A stretch of DNA of 10,210 nt from Aquificota bacterium (GCA_015494645.1 WGAU01000066.1:1-10210); one strand, 5' to 3'; shown: positions 1 to 6,841, counted from the first letter of the stretch. Numbers and translations: made by a program. The notes: a model not told the origin generated them from the letters alone.

Positions 1-1
1 C

Positions 2-337
2 TATTGTATTCTGATAACCAGCACACCAAAGGTTTCTTCCCAAAGTTATATGAGGTTGAAGGTTCTTGAAGAAACCAACGATGGATTCAGAATCGCCGAG
101 GAGGATCTTAAGATAAGAGGACCAGGGGAGATTCTTGGGGTTAAACAGTCTGGTTTAACAGAGTTTAAGGTGGCGGATCTTATAAGAGACAGGGACATCT
201 TGGAATGGGCTAAGAAGGATGCAGAAGTTTGGGTGTCAAAAGATCCCCAACTCAGATCGGAGGAAGGAAGGCGCTTAGCTGAGGTGATAAAGAGAAAGGG
301 ACTTTTTGAAAAGGTGGCCTACACAGAGGGTGGGTAA
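2..337 (+). CDS. recG: ATP-dependent DNA helicase RecG, C-terminal part (5'-truncated by window)
   Basis: The reading frame is open from the window edge (first full codon at 2) and ends at TAA 335-337, giving 111 codons of a much longer protein. RecG is a superfamily 2 helicase that remodels stalled forks and Holliday junctions. The visible part starts in the end of the helicase C-terminal lobe (YCILITSTPK), then has the RecG-typical stretch RLKVLEETNDGFRIAEEDLK followed by RGPGEILGVKQSG, the highly conserved hinge after the helicase domain, and a divergent helical C-terminus. The ATG at 50 is internal and not a start, because the conserved sequence continues upstream of it. It is convergent with the rubrerythrin gene. 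The family assignment is firm; nothing upstream of the edge can be seen. Confidence 0.93.
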   Translation, partial: YCILITSTPKVSSQSYMRLKVLEETNDGFRIAEEDLKIRGPGEILGVKQSGLTEFKVADLIRDRDILEWAKKDAEVWVSKDPQLRSEEGRRLAEVIKRKGLFEKVAYTEGG

Positions 338-353
338 GGGGGCAAAGCCCCCT
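337..353. terminator. Short GC-rich hairpin between convergent recG and rubrerythrin
   Basis: A perfect inverted repeat (A)GGGGGC-AAA-GCCCCC(T) begins at the last base of the recG stop codon and ends 5 bases before the stop of the opposing rubrerythrin gene. A 6-7 bp stem with a 3-base loop between two converging genes is what a shared bidirectional terminator would look like. There is no clear T-tract on either strand (GTTGGTTAAAATTT follows on +), so intrinsic termination would be weak. The position is the main argument. Confidence 0.45.
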
Positions 354-358
354 GTTGG

Positions 359-862
359 TTAAAATTTGACAAATTTTTCCTTTGTGGCTCCACACAATGG
401 GCATCTTTCTGGAGCACTTCCCGTTACTGTCCATCCACACAGTGGGCAGATGTAGATGTCTCCGACTTCGTAGTCTTTACCAGATTCTACAGCTTCCTTG
501 GCTTTGGAGTAGAGCTCGGAGTGAACCTTTTCCGCTTCCAAAGCCCATCTGAAGGTCTTCTGGGCATTTTCCTCGTTCTGCAGCTTTGCAGTAGCTTCGT
601 AGGATGGATACATTTCCTCTATCTCAAAGTTTTCTCCATTTATAGCGTCCTGTAGATTTTCGGCGGTGGAGCCAAGTTGCCCCAATACCCTGAAGTGGTG
701 GAAGGCATGGATCTCTTCTGCGAAAGCAATTGCCCTAAAAAGTCTGGCTACGTTCTTAAAGCCCTCTTCTTCGGCCTTTTTGGCGTATAGGATGTACTTC
801 ATGTGGGCTTGGGACTCCCCAGCAAAAGCCTCTTTGAGAAACCTTTCTGTCATCTTTCGCAT
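359..862 (-). CDS. Rubrerythrin (diiron peroxidase with rubredoxin-like tail)
   Basis: This 167-residue protein is a canonical-length rubrerythrin, a cytoplasmic non-haem iron peroxidase that reduces H2O2 in anaerobes and microaerophiles. Residues 1-125 form the ferritin-like four-helix diiron domain, with GE at 15-16 and ExxH metal motifs at E49-H52 and E111-H114. The C-terminus carries two CPLCG knuckles (C139/C142 and C154/C157), the rubredoxin-type Fe(Cys)4 site. The frame is open to an ATG at 904, but the start at 862 is preferred: GGGAGG lies 5 bases upstream, the protein then starts MRKMTERFLKEAF as in the family, and the predicted -10 box covers position 904. It sits 62 bases behind the AtuA-like gene on the same strand and has its own promoter, so it is probably expressed independently. 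No PerR-type operator was recognised. Confidence 0.95.
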   Translation of the reverse strand: MRKMTERFLKEAFAGESQAHMKYILYAKKAEEEGFKNVARLFRAIAFAEEIHAFHHFRVLGQLGSTAENLQDAINGENFEIEEMYPSYEATAKLQNEENAQKTFRWALEAEKVHSELYSKAKEAVESGKDYEVGDIYICPLCGWTVTGSAPERCPLCGATKEKFVKF

Positions 863-899
863 GGCAACCTCCCATTTTGTGGTTTGTTTTGCAAATAAA

Positions 900-928
900 A
901 GCATAATTCACGGAAGCAGGGGTGTCAA
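900..928 (-). promoter_or_regulatory. Sigma-70-type promoter of the rubrerythrin gene
   Basis: On the minus strand a perfect -35 TTGACA (923-928) is followed after exactly 17 bases by TATGCT (900-905), a 4/6 match to the -10 consensus. The start of transcription would be near 893, giving a leader of about 30 bases that contains the GGGAGG Shine-Dalgarno (868-873). The -35 box overlaps the stop codon (925-927) of the upstream gene. This supports the start at 862 and separate control of rubrerythrin from the operon before it. Confidence 0.75.
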
Positions 929-2223
929 CATGTAGCGATTTCAAATATGTCTTCGTTTTCGTCAATTTTTACGAGATGGTGGATATTGAACTCGTAGGCC
1001 AAGCCAACGGTTATATCCGAAGGGGAAAAGGGTATTGCTAAATTGCCAGAGGTTGCTTTCCTCCCCCTATAATGGTAGTGCATAAGGTAGGATCTTGCCC
1101 ATGAACACGCTGCCTTTGCCAGCTCTTCTTCAGGAGCCACCGCTTCTATTATTACCGTCATTTCACCCTTGCCTCTGGCGTGTATGAGGAGTTTTACCTT
1201 CCTTTCAAAGTAGCTCTCGGTGGCTTCGACGGTTGCTTCAACCCATTCCTGTTTAGCTTGAATCATCAGAGGATCCTTTACAAAGGCTATGCTTATGCAC
1301 CTGTATCCTACTTCCTTTGCTCCCTCAAGTTTTATCCAGAGTTCTTTGGCTTTTTCAAAGGAAGAGCCTTCTACTTTTACCCTCCTGTCGGAAACGCTGT
1401 AAAACTGGGCTTCTTGTATGTTTAGGATTCCTTCAGGCCCTGGTATTAGATAGGGGTGTTCCTTTTCGTATAGGCTGTGGGCTGCTACTGAGAGAGGGGT
1501 ACATATCCTTTTGGGATTCGCTGGTTCTACGAAAAAGTGATCCTTGAACAGAAAGGCAAGCATGCCGTCTGATGCTGTTCCGGGAACGGCGGCAATGGCT
1601 CCGCACTCAAGGATCTTTCCTGCATGAAACGCTTGTCCCCATCCTGTACCCATCATTACTGCGTAAGAGGCGAAAATAGCTGGATCGTTGGACCTTCCAG
1701 TTATGATGATCTCTGCTCCCATTTCCAGCGCTTTAAGATAAGGCTGTATTCCCATAACAGCCACTATGTGATTTGCCCTTTCAATTTCTTCCTCTTTAAG
1801 TTGATTGACCGGACCGAGGGGCTTTACCTTGTTCTGGAATAGCTTTTTCTTCAACCATCCCTTTGCAACATCGGAGTATACAACTATCACCTGTGGCTTG
1901 GCTCTTTCTTCTTTAAGGATTTCCCAGAGTATGTCCAGAACCCAATCTACATGGGGCCTTGCACCTGCTCCTCCGGCAGATCCAACTATGATGGGGATTT
2001 TTCTTGCTAAACAAGATCTTACCATGGGAGTGAGATCTTTTTTGACTGCTTCTTTAGACACTGTTGGCTTTCCAGAGCCAAGGCGGTAAGGACCTGCATC
2101 AGTGGAGCCTGCGTCCACTCCTATCATATGTGGATTGAAGGACAGCGCCCTCTCAAAGGAGGATAGAGGATACCCGTATCCTAACATGCCCTGAGGGGAG
2201 AAGATAATTAAAGGCTCTTTCAT
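925..2223 (-). CDS. AtuA-like / DUF1446 family protein
   Basis: This 432-residue soluble protein belongs to the acyclic terpene utilization AtuA-like (DUF1446) family. Visible family signatures are YGYPLSSFERAL (16-27), VDAGSTDAGPYRLGSGK (36-52), the glycine-rich GSAGGAGARPHVDW (81-94), TGRSNDPAIF (175-184), AGKILECGAIAA (201-212), VAAHSLYE (246-253) and LEGAKEVGYR (299-308). The biochemical activity of most members is not established. AtuA itself belongs to citronellol/geraniol degradation in Pseudomonas, but no other Atu genes are present here, so a terpene role should not be assumed. The ATG overlaps the TGA of the pilM-like gene (ATGA), with AGGAG about 10 bases upstream, pointing to translational coupling. 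It is the last gene of a three-gene operon with no terminator before the rubrerythrin promoter. Confidence 0.85.
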   Translation of the reverse strand: MKEPLIIFSPQGMLGYGYPLSSFERALSFNPHMIGVDAGSTDAGPYRLGSGKPTVSKEAVKKDLTPMVRSCLARKIPIIVGSAGGAGARPHVDWVLDILWEILKEERAKPQVIVVYSDVAKGWLKKKLFQNKVKPLGPVNQLKEEEIERANHIVAVMGIQPYLKALEMGAEIIITGRSNDPAIFASYAVMMGTGWGQAFHAGKILECGAIAAVPGTASDGMLAFLFKDHFFVEPANPKRICTPLSVAAHSLYEKEHPYLIPGPEGILNIQEAQFYSVSDRRVKVEGSSFEKAKELWIKLEGAKEVGYRCISIAFVKDPLMIQAKQEWVEATVEATESYFERKVKLLIHARGKGEMTVIIEAVAPEEELAKAACSWARSYLMHYHYRGRKATSGNLAIPFSPSDITVGLAYEFNIHHLVKIDENEDIFEIATC

Positions 2224-3263
2224 AACAGGCTCGCTCCTAAGGCAACGGTGAATCTCTGAGATCCCAAGTTTTTAAGCTTTCTTTTTATTCTCTCGTCCAT
2301 CTTAAAGCCTTTGCTTAAGTTCAATGTAAGCATATTTGTGGGGGGTGTGAGCTGGAAGCCAAGGATGTGGCAGACTTCAGGTATGCAGGCTCCCCCGCCT
2401 GTTCCCACAAGCAGATGCTGTTGGCATTCCACGAGGTTTTCTCTGTAGCACAGATTGGCATAGGCGTCTACCTCACCCAAGATGGAGTTTATGTAGGTTA
2501 AAGTGGCCTGTTGGAGGAGGTGGGGTTCTATCTGTTGGGAAGCTATTCTTTCCCTCAGCTGATTTGTGTTTTCTATGGAAAGGAGAACCTTAAGTTCGCT
2601 TTCTATTATCGCCGTTCCATCTTCAAGACATCCCCCGTGGGTGATCACTCCCCTCGTTATGCATACACAGGTGCTGGTGGAGTACCCGAGATCAATCACA
2701 AGACCACAGCTGTTGGAGTAGAGTTCTGGCAGACACAGTACGGAGGTGTTGGCTAAAGCGGTATATGCACTTGTTACGGCGTTTAACTTGATGCCACTGT
2801 CCTCAATAACTGAGGCAACGTTTTCTATTGCCTCTATCTTACCCATTATCACCGTTACGATCTTTTCTCCATTGATGTCTGTTGTTATATGTTCAACAGA
2901 TAGTTCTGATAGAGAGAGGGGAATTCTTTTTTTTATTTCTTTGTATATGTTATCTTCAGCACTTTTTGTATTTTTTTGCATCTTGAATGAGAATATGCTG
3001 GTTTTGTAGGAGGAGAATGCAAGGGTTACTGTCCCATTTGGGAGGCGTTTTTTCAGGTTCTTTAACTTTTCTATGAGCTTCTGGGGTTCGTTTATGACTC
3101 CTTTATGGACTATACCAGGTTCAAGGGGCTCGTACAGGATGTCCTTTATCTCATAACTCCCATCGCTTAAGGGTAAAGTAACTGCTATCTTTATACCTGT
3201 GCTGCCAAGGTCTATGCCCACTCCCACAGAATCCTTCTTTTTAAACAGGGAAAAGATGTTCAT
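2220..3263 (-). CDS. pilM: PilM-like actin-fold ATPase (type IV pilus/type II secretion assembly type)
   Basis: This 347-residue protein has the FtsA/PilM actin-like ATPase fold. PilM forms the cytoplasmic ring of type IV pilus machines and binds the N-terminus of PilN. The phosphate-1 loop is GIDLGSTGIK (16-25), the phosphate-2 strand VIDLGYSTST (189-198) and the adenosine motif LLVGTGGGACIPEV (284-297). The end FTVALGASLL resembles the YAVAIGLAL-type PilM terminus. The inserted domain typical of PilM would be at about 40-160 (LEPGIVHKGVINEP, 47-60). There is no transmembrane segment. The usual pilN, pilO, pilP and pilQ genes are not beside it; it lies between a nitrilase and an AtuA-like gene with 4-base overlaps on both sides. 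An orphan PilM paralogue or another actin-like ATPase is possible. Confidence 0.8.
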   Translation of the reverse strand: MNIFSLFKKKDSVGVGIDLGSTGIKIAVTLPLSDGSYEIKDILYEPLEPGIVHKGVINEPQKLIEKLKNLKKRLPNGTVTLAFSSYKTSIFSFKMQKNTKSAEDNIYKEIKKRIPLSLSELSVEHITTDINGEKIVTVIMGKIEAIENVASVIEDSGIKLNAVTSAYTALANTSVLCLPELYSNSCGLVIDLGYSTSTCVCITRGVITHGGCLEDGTAIIESELKVLLSIENTNQLRERIASQQIEPHLLQQATLTYINSILGEVDAYANLCYRENLVECQQHLLVGTGGGACIPEVCHILGFQLTPPTNMLTLNLSKGFKMDERIKRKLKNLGSQRFTVALGASLL

Positions 3264-4027
3264 GCTTGCAAGAACCTTCGGACGTCCTCTGCTATGTTGA
3301 AGAGCTTCTTATAGGCGCTGATTTCTTCAAGATCAATGGTGCATGTGAAAGCACCTGGTGTGTTTCTTGCCTCAATGATCCGTTGTCCCCATGGATTGAT
3401 CACGCAAGAACAGCCACAGAAGTTCAGTCTGCGATTTTTGCCCACAGTATTGGCTGCTATCACAAAAAATTGTCCTTCAATGGCCCTTGCTTTCAAAAGA
3501 CTTCTCCAGTGTTCTATCCTATTTTCCGGCCACTGAGCCAGTACTACTACCGCATGTGGCTCCTGTTGTATCAGTTTGTCAAATATGCGAGGGAATCTCA
3601 ATTCGTAGCATATCACAATGGTAATTTTCATGCCATGATGATAAAAAGTTTTGGGTTCGTCTCCGGGGATATACAGCTTTGTTTCTTCCATTAGTGAGAA
3701 TAGGCAGAGCTTTCTTCTTTTGTGTATTACATTGCCATCTTTTATGGTATAGGCTGTGTTGAACACACCACTGTCCGTTTTTTCGGGAAAGGTTCCGGGG
3801 ATAATAAGGGTTTCTGGATGATTGCGGCTTAACTCTAAAACTTCACACAGGAACTCTTCAGATTTTTTTATGTTTTCTTCCTCTGTGTTGAAACCGGTTA
3901 GCCACATTTCAGGTAATACTACGAGGTCGGGAGTTTCATTATTAAGTAAGCTCTTTAGCCATTGAGATACTGTGCTTTTCCTTTTTTCGGTAAGAGGAGT
4001 TTGTATAACAGACACCTTGATCCGCAT
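3260..4027 (-). CDS. Nitrilase-superfamily C-N hydrolase, omega-amidase (YafV/NIT2)-like
   Basis: This 255-residue protein is full length for a single-domain carbon-nitrogen hydrolase. The catalytic Glu-Lys-Cys triad is in place: E40 in LPEMWLTGF, K106 in RRKLCLF and C140 in VICYELRFPR. The RSLLKARAIEGQFFVIAANTVG stretch (175-196) is the conserved dimer and active-site region. CYELRFPR and the overall length best fit the omega-amidase YafV/NIT2 branch, which hydrolyses 2-oxoglutaramate, 2-oxosuccinamate or deaminated glutathione; the exact substrate is inference. The usual His of the RKIHLF segment is Cys108 here. The ATG at 4027 has no Shine-Dalgarno but a promoter-like pair directly upstream, suggesting a near-leaderless mRNA. 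It is the first gene of the nitrilase-pilM-atuA operon, and its TGA overlaps the pilM ATG. Confidence 0.88.
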   Translation of the reverse strand: MRIKVSVIQTPLTEKRKSTVSQWLKSLLNNETPDLVVLPEMWLTGFNTEEENIKKSEEFLCEVLELSRNHPETLIIPGTFPEKTDSGVFNTAYTIKDGNVIHKRRKLCLFSLMEETKLYIPGDEPKTFYHHGMKITIVICYELRFPRIFDKLIQQEPHAVVVLAQWPENRIEHWRSLLKARAIEGQFFVIAANTVGKNRRLNFCGCSCVINPWGQRIIEARNTPGAFTCTIDLEEISAYKKLFNIAEDVRRFLQA

Positions 4028-4036
4028 GGTTTTAAA

Positions 4037-4065
4037 CTAATACCTGCCCTCGCTTTTCTTAACAA
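4037..4065 (-). promoter_or_regulatory. Putative promoter of the nitrilase-pilM-atuA operon
   Basis: On the minus strand TTGTTA (4060-4065; 4/6 to the -35 consensus) and TATTAG (4037-4042; 4/6 to the -10 consensus) are separated by exactly 17 bases. Only 9 bases lie between the -10 box and the ATG at 4027, so transcription should begin 1-3 bases before the start codon. No Shine-Dalgarno is present, which agrees with a near-leaderless transcript. The boxes are moderate matches, and the same arrangement ahead of the FecR gene strengthens the call. Confidence 0.5.
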
Positions 4066-4152
4066 GTGTGTTTTTTTTTACACATGTCCTACCAGAAAGT
4101 GGATTAGAGTTCACATTGATTCAGGGAGGGGTTTTCCTTAGCCTGAAAAACT

Positions 4153-4157
4153 GGAGG
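4153..4157 (+). promoter_or_regulatory. Shine-Dalgarno that sets the lpxC start
   Basis: GGAGG lies 6 bases before the ATG at 4164. It directly abuts the alternative ATG at 4158 and is far from the open-frame ATG at 4068, so 4164 is the supported start. The rest of the divergent spacer (4028-4163) holds a T9 run flanked by TGTGT/ACACA. No convincing plus-strand -35/-10 pair was found; the best candidate is TTGATT (4116-4121) with a poor -10 near 4139. Confidence 0.75.
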
Positions 4158-4163
4158 ATGGCC

Positions 4164-4997
4164 ATGGAAAGAAGAACTGTCAAGGATACCATTTGCATTG
4201 AGGGGTTTGGGATACATACGGGAAAGCTCTCCAGAATAAAGATACATCCAGCAATGAACGATGGTGGAGCAATTCTTTTCGTTAAGAATGGGGTGAAAAT
4301 AAAGGCCTCTCCTGAAAATGTTGTGGAGGTTAGATACGCTACTGTTTTGGGTGGGGAAGGGGAGAGGATAAGGACCGTTGAGCACCTCATGTCTGCTTTG
4401 TATGGCTCAGGGGTTACCGATGCGGTTATTGAAGTTGAAGGGGAGGAAATTCCCATAATGGACGGAAGCTCAAAGGAGTTTCTTGAGAAGATAGAGGAAA
4501 CTGGTACGGAACCTTTGGGGAAGCCGAGGAAGGTTATAAAAGTGATCAAGCCTTTCAGGGTAGAAGATAATGGGGGGTATGTGGAAGTTTGTCCTTGCGA
4601 CGAAGGTATGGTTGTGGAATGCGCCATAAGCTACGATCATCCTTATTTGAGCTATCAGTCAATAGAGGTTTCTGTTGACAATGGTTCTTACAAGAGAGAA
4701 GTCGCACCTGCGAGAACTTACTGTTTCTATGAGCAGATAGCTTCTTTGCTCAGAAGCGGCTTGGGAAGGGGCGGAAACTACAGGAATGTGGTGGTGGTTG
4801 GAAAAGAAGGCATATTGAACGGGCCTCCCCGTTTTGAAGATGAGCCTGTTAGACATAAGGTGCTTGATCTTATAGGGGACTTTGCCCTTGCAGGGTACTA
4901 CTTTAATGGCAAGGTGAAGGCGTATAGAAGCGGGCATTCTTTGCACACCAAGTTTGTAAAGGAGTTTCTTTCCTCTGACGCTTACGAAATTTTATAA
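4164..4997 (+). CDS. lpxC: UDP-3-O-acyl-N-acetylglucosamine deacetylase LpxC
   Basis: LpxC catalyses the committed step of lipid A synthesis, removing the acetyl group from UDP-3-O-acyl-GlcNAc in the cytoplasm. At 277 residues it is close to the short Aquifex type and lacks the C-terminal tail of enterobacterial LpxC. The zinc ligands are visible: H74 (TVEHLMSAL), and H231 and D235 (RHKVLDLIGD). The general base is E73 and the catalytic His is H258 (SGHSLH). Other family signatures are GFGIHTGK (14-21), EIPIMDGSS (95-103), ARTYCFYEQI (183-192) and EPVRHK (227-232). The gene stands alone on the plus strand. Its TAA (4995-4997) lies inside the opposing phosphodiesterase-like gene, so the two genes overlap tail to tail with no terminator between them. 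Confidence 0.96.
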   Translation: MERRTVKDTICIEGFGIHTGKLSRIKIHPAMNDGGAILFVKNGVKIKASPENVVEVRYATVLGGEGERIRTVEHLMSALYGSGVTDAVIEVEGEEIPIMDGSSKEFLEKIEETGTEPLGKPRKVIKVIKPFRVEDNGGYVEVCPCDEGMVVECAISYDHPYLSYQSIEVSVDNGSYKREVAPARTYCFYEQIASLLRSGLGRGGNYRNVVVVGKEGILNGPPRFEDEPVRHKVLDLIGDFALAGYYFNGKVKAYRSGHSLHTKFVKEFLSSDAYEIL

Positions 4998-5723
4998 AAC
5001 GATGCCCGGGCTGGCTATTTCAATGTCCATACCTGTATCTTTTGCAATCTTTTCTATTTCTCGGGTTGTTTCTTCAAAGAAAGCAGGTTTATGGTGGTAT
5101 GTGTAAATTTTAGGTCTGTAGATATATTTTAGCTTTTTCACAAAGTTCCCAAATTCTTTAGTGGAAAAATGGCGTGTTATGGGTACAAGGTGGCTGAGGC
5201 GGGCTGGCCAAGATACATCTATGACGATTACTTCTGGTCTAAATTCTTCTACGGTTTTCCACAGATTTTCGTTTTCTTTCGTGTCGGAGGTTACATATAT
5301 CTTTCTGTTTATTAGAAATCCAAAGGTTTCCACCGTGTGATCGGATTTGACGGGGATGAATTCCACTCCCTCCATTTCAAATGGGCTGTTGACGGCTTCA
5401 AATTTTAAGACATTTTCACTTAGCTCCGGCCAGATGGAGTTGTTGAATATGTAATCTTTAAGAGACGAGATGGTTTTGGTAGATGCCATAACTTTCAGTT
5501 CCTTTCCCAAGCTCCAAACCAGAATGTCAATCAGAGACGGCAATTCCATTATGTGGTCCATGTGAGAATGGGTTATTATCGCTGCTTTTACATTCTCAAT
5601 TCTTTTTCCAAGAGGACGAAGCACATTTCCCACATCCAGCAGGATACTCTCATTGATGAGAAAGCTTAAAGGGCTTGTGGGAAAGTAGGAGTCCCCTAAA
5701 ATCTTTACTTTTAGTCTTCCGAT
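4992..5723 (-). CDS. MBL-fold hydrolase resembling class II 3',5'-cyclic-nucleotide phosphodiesterase; non-canonical start
   Basis: The metallo-beta-lactamase fold is shown by THSHMDH (51-57), H129 in SDHT, D147 in TSDTK, H185 and HHKP (210-213). The segments IFNNSIWPE (92-100), SWPARLSHL (171-179), RHFSTKEF (184-191) and HHKPAFFEETT (210-220) match the cAMP phosphodiesterase class II (PDE1/CpdP-like) pattern, so it probably hydrolyses cAMP, the product of the cyclase in the same operon. The first in-frame ATG/GTG/TTG is GTG at 5633, but the conserved N-terminal strands (KVKILGDSYFPTSPLSFLIN, about residues 6-24, then ILLD) are encoded upstream of it in the same frame. An in-frame stop at 5754-5756 bounds the region. 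An AUC at 5723, 7 bases after GGAGG, is the best start and gives 243 residues; AUU at 5702 is the alternative. It overlaps the HD-GYP gene by 13 bases. The function is firm at fold level and moderate for cAMP. Confidence 0.78.
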   Translation of the reverse strand: MGRLKVKILGDSYFPTSPLSFLINESILLDVGNVLRPLGKRIENVKAAIITHSHMDHIMELPSLIDILVWSLGKELKVMASTKTISSLKDYIFNNSIWPELSENVLKFEAVNSPFEMEGVEFIPVKSDHTVETFGFLINRKIYVTSDTKENENLWKTVEEFRPEVIVIDVSWPARLSHLVPITRHFSTKEFGNFVKKLKYIYRPKIYTYHHKPAFFEETTREIEKIAKDTGMDIEIASPGIVL

Positions 5724-6832
5724 ATTTCTACCTCCTGATCCTTGTAGGTCTCTTTAATTCTTGCAAATTCATCAAAGTTTTGGTTGAATATTTCTACCAG
5801 CTCTGGATCAAAGTCCACGCCAGAAAGCTTAGTTATAAGCGATTTTGCTGCTTCAAGGTCCCATGCCTTTTTGTATGGACGGTCCGAAGTGAGAGCATCA
5901 AAGACATCGGCAAGGGCGGTCATCCTTCCGTAGATGGAGATTTCTTCGCCTCTCTTGCCGTAAGGATATCCAGAACCGTCCCATTTTTCGTGATGTTCCA
6001 AAGCCACGAGGGCGGCGATCTGTAGTAGCCTACTTTCTGAATCTTTAAGTATATCGTAACCGTATACTGTGTGTTTTTTCATAATAATCCATTCTTCAGG
6101 GGTAAGTTTGTCTGGCTTTTGTAATATAGCATCAGGTACTCCTACCTTTCCTATGTCGTGCATGGGAGCAGCCAATTTAATAAGTTCAACTGACTCTTCG
6201 TCCCAACCTAAAGCCCTTGCCATCACTTCGGTATATAGCCCTACTCGTATAATGTGATTTCTGGTCTCTTTGTCTTTGAACTTTGTTGCGTTGGACAGTC
6301 TAATTATAACTTCTTTCTGGCTTCTCTTGAGCTGTTCGTAGAGGATCATGCCTTCAAGAACGGAAGCGCTGTAAAGGCAGATATTCTGGGCAATCAGTAT
6401 GTCGTCTTCGGTAAATGCCGGCGCCGTCTTTTTGTTTAGGGCTTCAAACACGCCGATGGTTTTTCCCTGAGGGGTTCTGAGCGGCACGGCTAAGAGACTT
6501 TTTGTTCTGTAGTTGTGGACCCTGTCGCTTTCTCTGTTGAACCTTGGGTCTTTGTAGGCATCGTCCAAGTTTACTATCTCGCCAGTTCTGAAGCAGTATC
6601 CTGCTATACCAGAGTCGTCTGGAATGACGATTTTATCCACTCCGTGGGCGTAGTAGGTGTACAGTACACCTTGTTCAGAGTCGTGCAAGAAAATGCTACA
6701 TCGGTCTGCTTCCATAAGGTCTCTTGAGATGTCTGCCAGATGTACTACAGATGTGTTTGGATCCTTTATGCTTAAGCATTTGGAAAGAAATGTAAAGAAC
6801 TTCAAAAGTTTGTTGTATAATTCCTTTTCCAT
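5711..6832 (-). CDS. GAF-HD-GYP cyclic-di-GMP phosphodiesterase
   Basis: This 373-residue cytoplasmic protein has a GAF domain (about 20-163), a short helical linker and an HD-GYP domain (about 170-350). HD-GYP proteins hydrolyse cyclic-di-GMP. The catalytic set looks complete: H193 (ETRNH), MHDIGK with H225/D226, H254 (KKHTVYG), H280/H281 (LEHHEKWDGSGYPYGKRG, GYP at 288-290) and D309 in RMTALADVFDALTSDRPYKKAW. The GAF domain carries NK-x5-F-x3-D (N133, K134, F140, D144), close to the NKFDE signature of cyclic-nucleotide-binding GAFs but with Ile145 in place of the final Glu. Next to a cyclase and a phosphodiesterase this suggests control by cAMP or cGMP, which is inference. There is no membrane segment. 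It starts 9 bases after the cyclase-tail ORF, with AAAGGG 5 bases before the ATG. Confidence 0.93.
   Translation of the reverse strand: MEKELYNKLLKFFTFLSKCLSIKDPNTSVVHLADISRDLMEADRCSIFLHDSEQGVLYTYYAHGVDKIVIPDDSGIAGYCFRTGEIVNLDDAYKDPRFNRESDRVHNYRTKSLLAVPLRTPQGKTIGVFEALNKKTAPAFTEDDILIAQNICLYSASVLEGMILYEQLKRSQKEVIIRLSNATKFKDKETRNHIIRVGLYTEVMARALGWDEESVELIKLAAPMHDIGKVGVPDAILQKPDKLTPEEWIIMKKHTVYGYDILKDSESRLLQIAALVALEHHEKWDGSGYPYGKRGEEISIYGRMTALADVFDALTSDRPYKKAWDLEAAKSLITKLSGVDFDPELVEIFNQNFDEFARIKETYKDQEVEISED
5731..5735 (-). promoter_or_regulatory. Shine-Dalgarno within the 3' end of the HD-GYP gene
   Basis: GGAGG on the minus strand lies 7 bases before the AUC at 5723 and 19 bases before the HD-GYP stop codon. 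It is too far (97 bases) from the GTG at 5633 to serve that start, so it argues that translation of the phosphodiesterase begins close to 5723, probably coupled to termination of the HD-GYP protein. Confidence 0.6.
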
Positions 6833-6841
6833 ATTTTCCCT

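Noticed and set aside
863..904. Longer rubrerythrin start at 904
   Set aside because: The ATG lies within the predicted -10 box, lacks a Shine-Dalgarno, and adds residues not seen in the family; the ATG at 862 has GGGAGG.
4065..4087. T9 run flanked by TGTGT/ACACA as a terminator or operator
   Set aside because: The stem is only about 5 bp with an all-T loop, and it lies in a divergent spacer where neither strand has a gene ending. It could be an operator half-site pair, but nothing else supports that.
4068..4163. N-terminal extension of LpxC from an upstream in-frame ATG at 4068
   Set aside because: The 32 extra residues do not resemble LpxC, there is no Shine-Dalgarno at 4068, and GGAGG is correctly placed for the ATG at 4164, where family similarity begins.
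4121..4627. 168-codon open frame antisense to lpxC
   Set aside because: It is a by-product of purine-rich codon use in lpxC: low-complexity Ser/Pro/Thr-rich translation, no Shine-Dalgarno, no recognisable domain.
5711..5723. Fusion of the HD-GYP and phosphodiesterase proteins through a sequencing frameshift
   Set aside because: The HD-GYP protein ends naturally well after its domain, the two frames overlap only 13 bases, and a good Shine-Dalgarno precedes the second gene. Two proteins are more likely.
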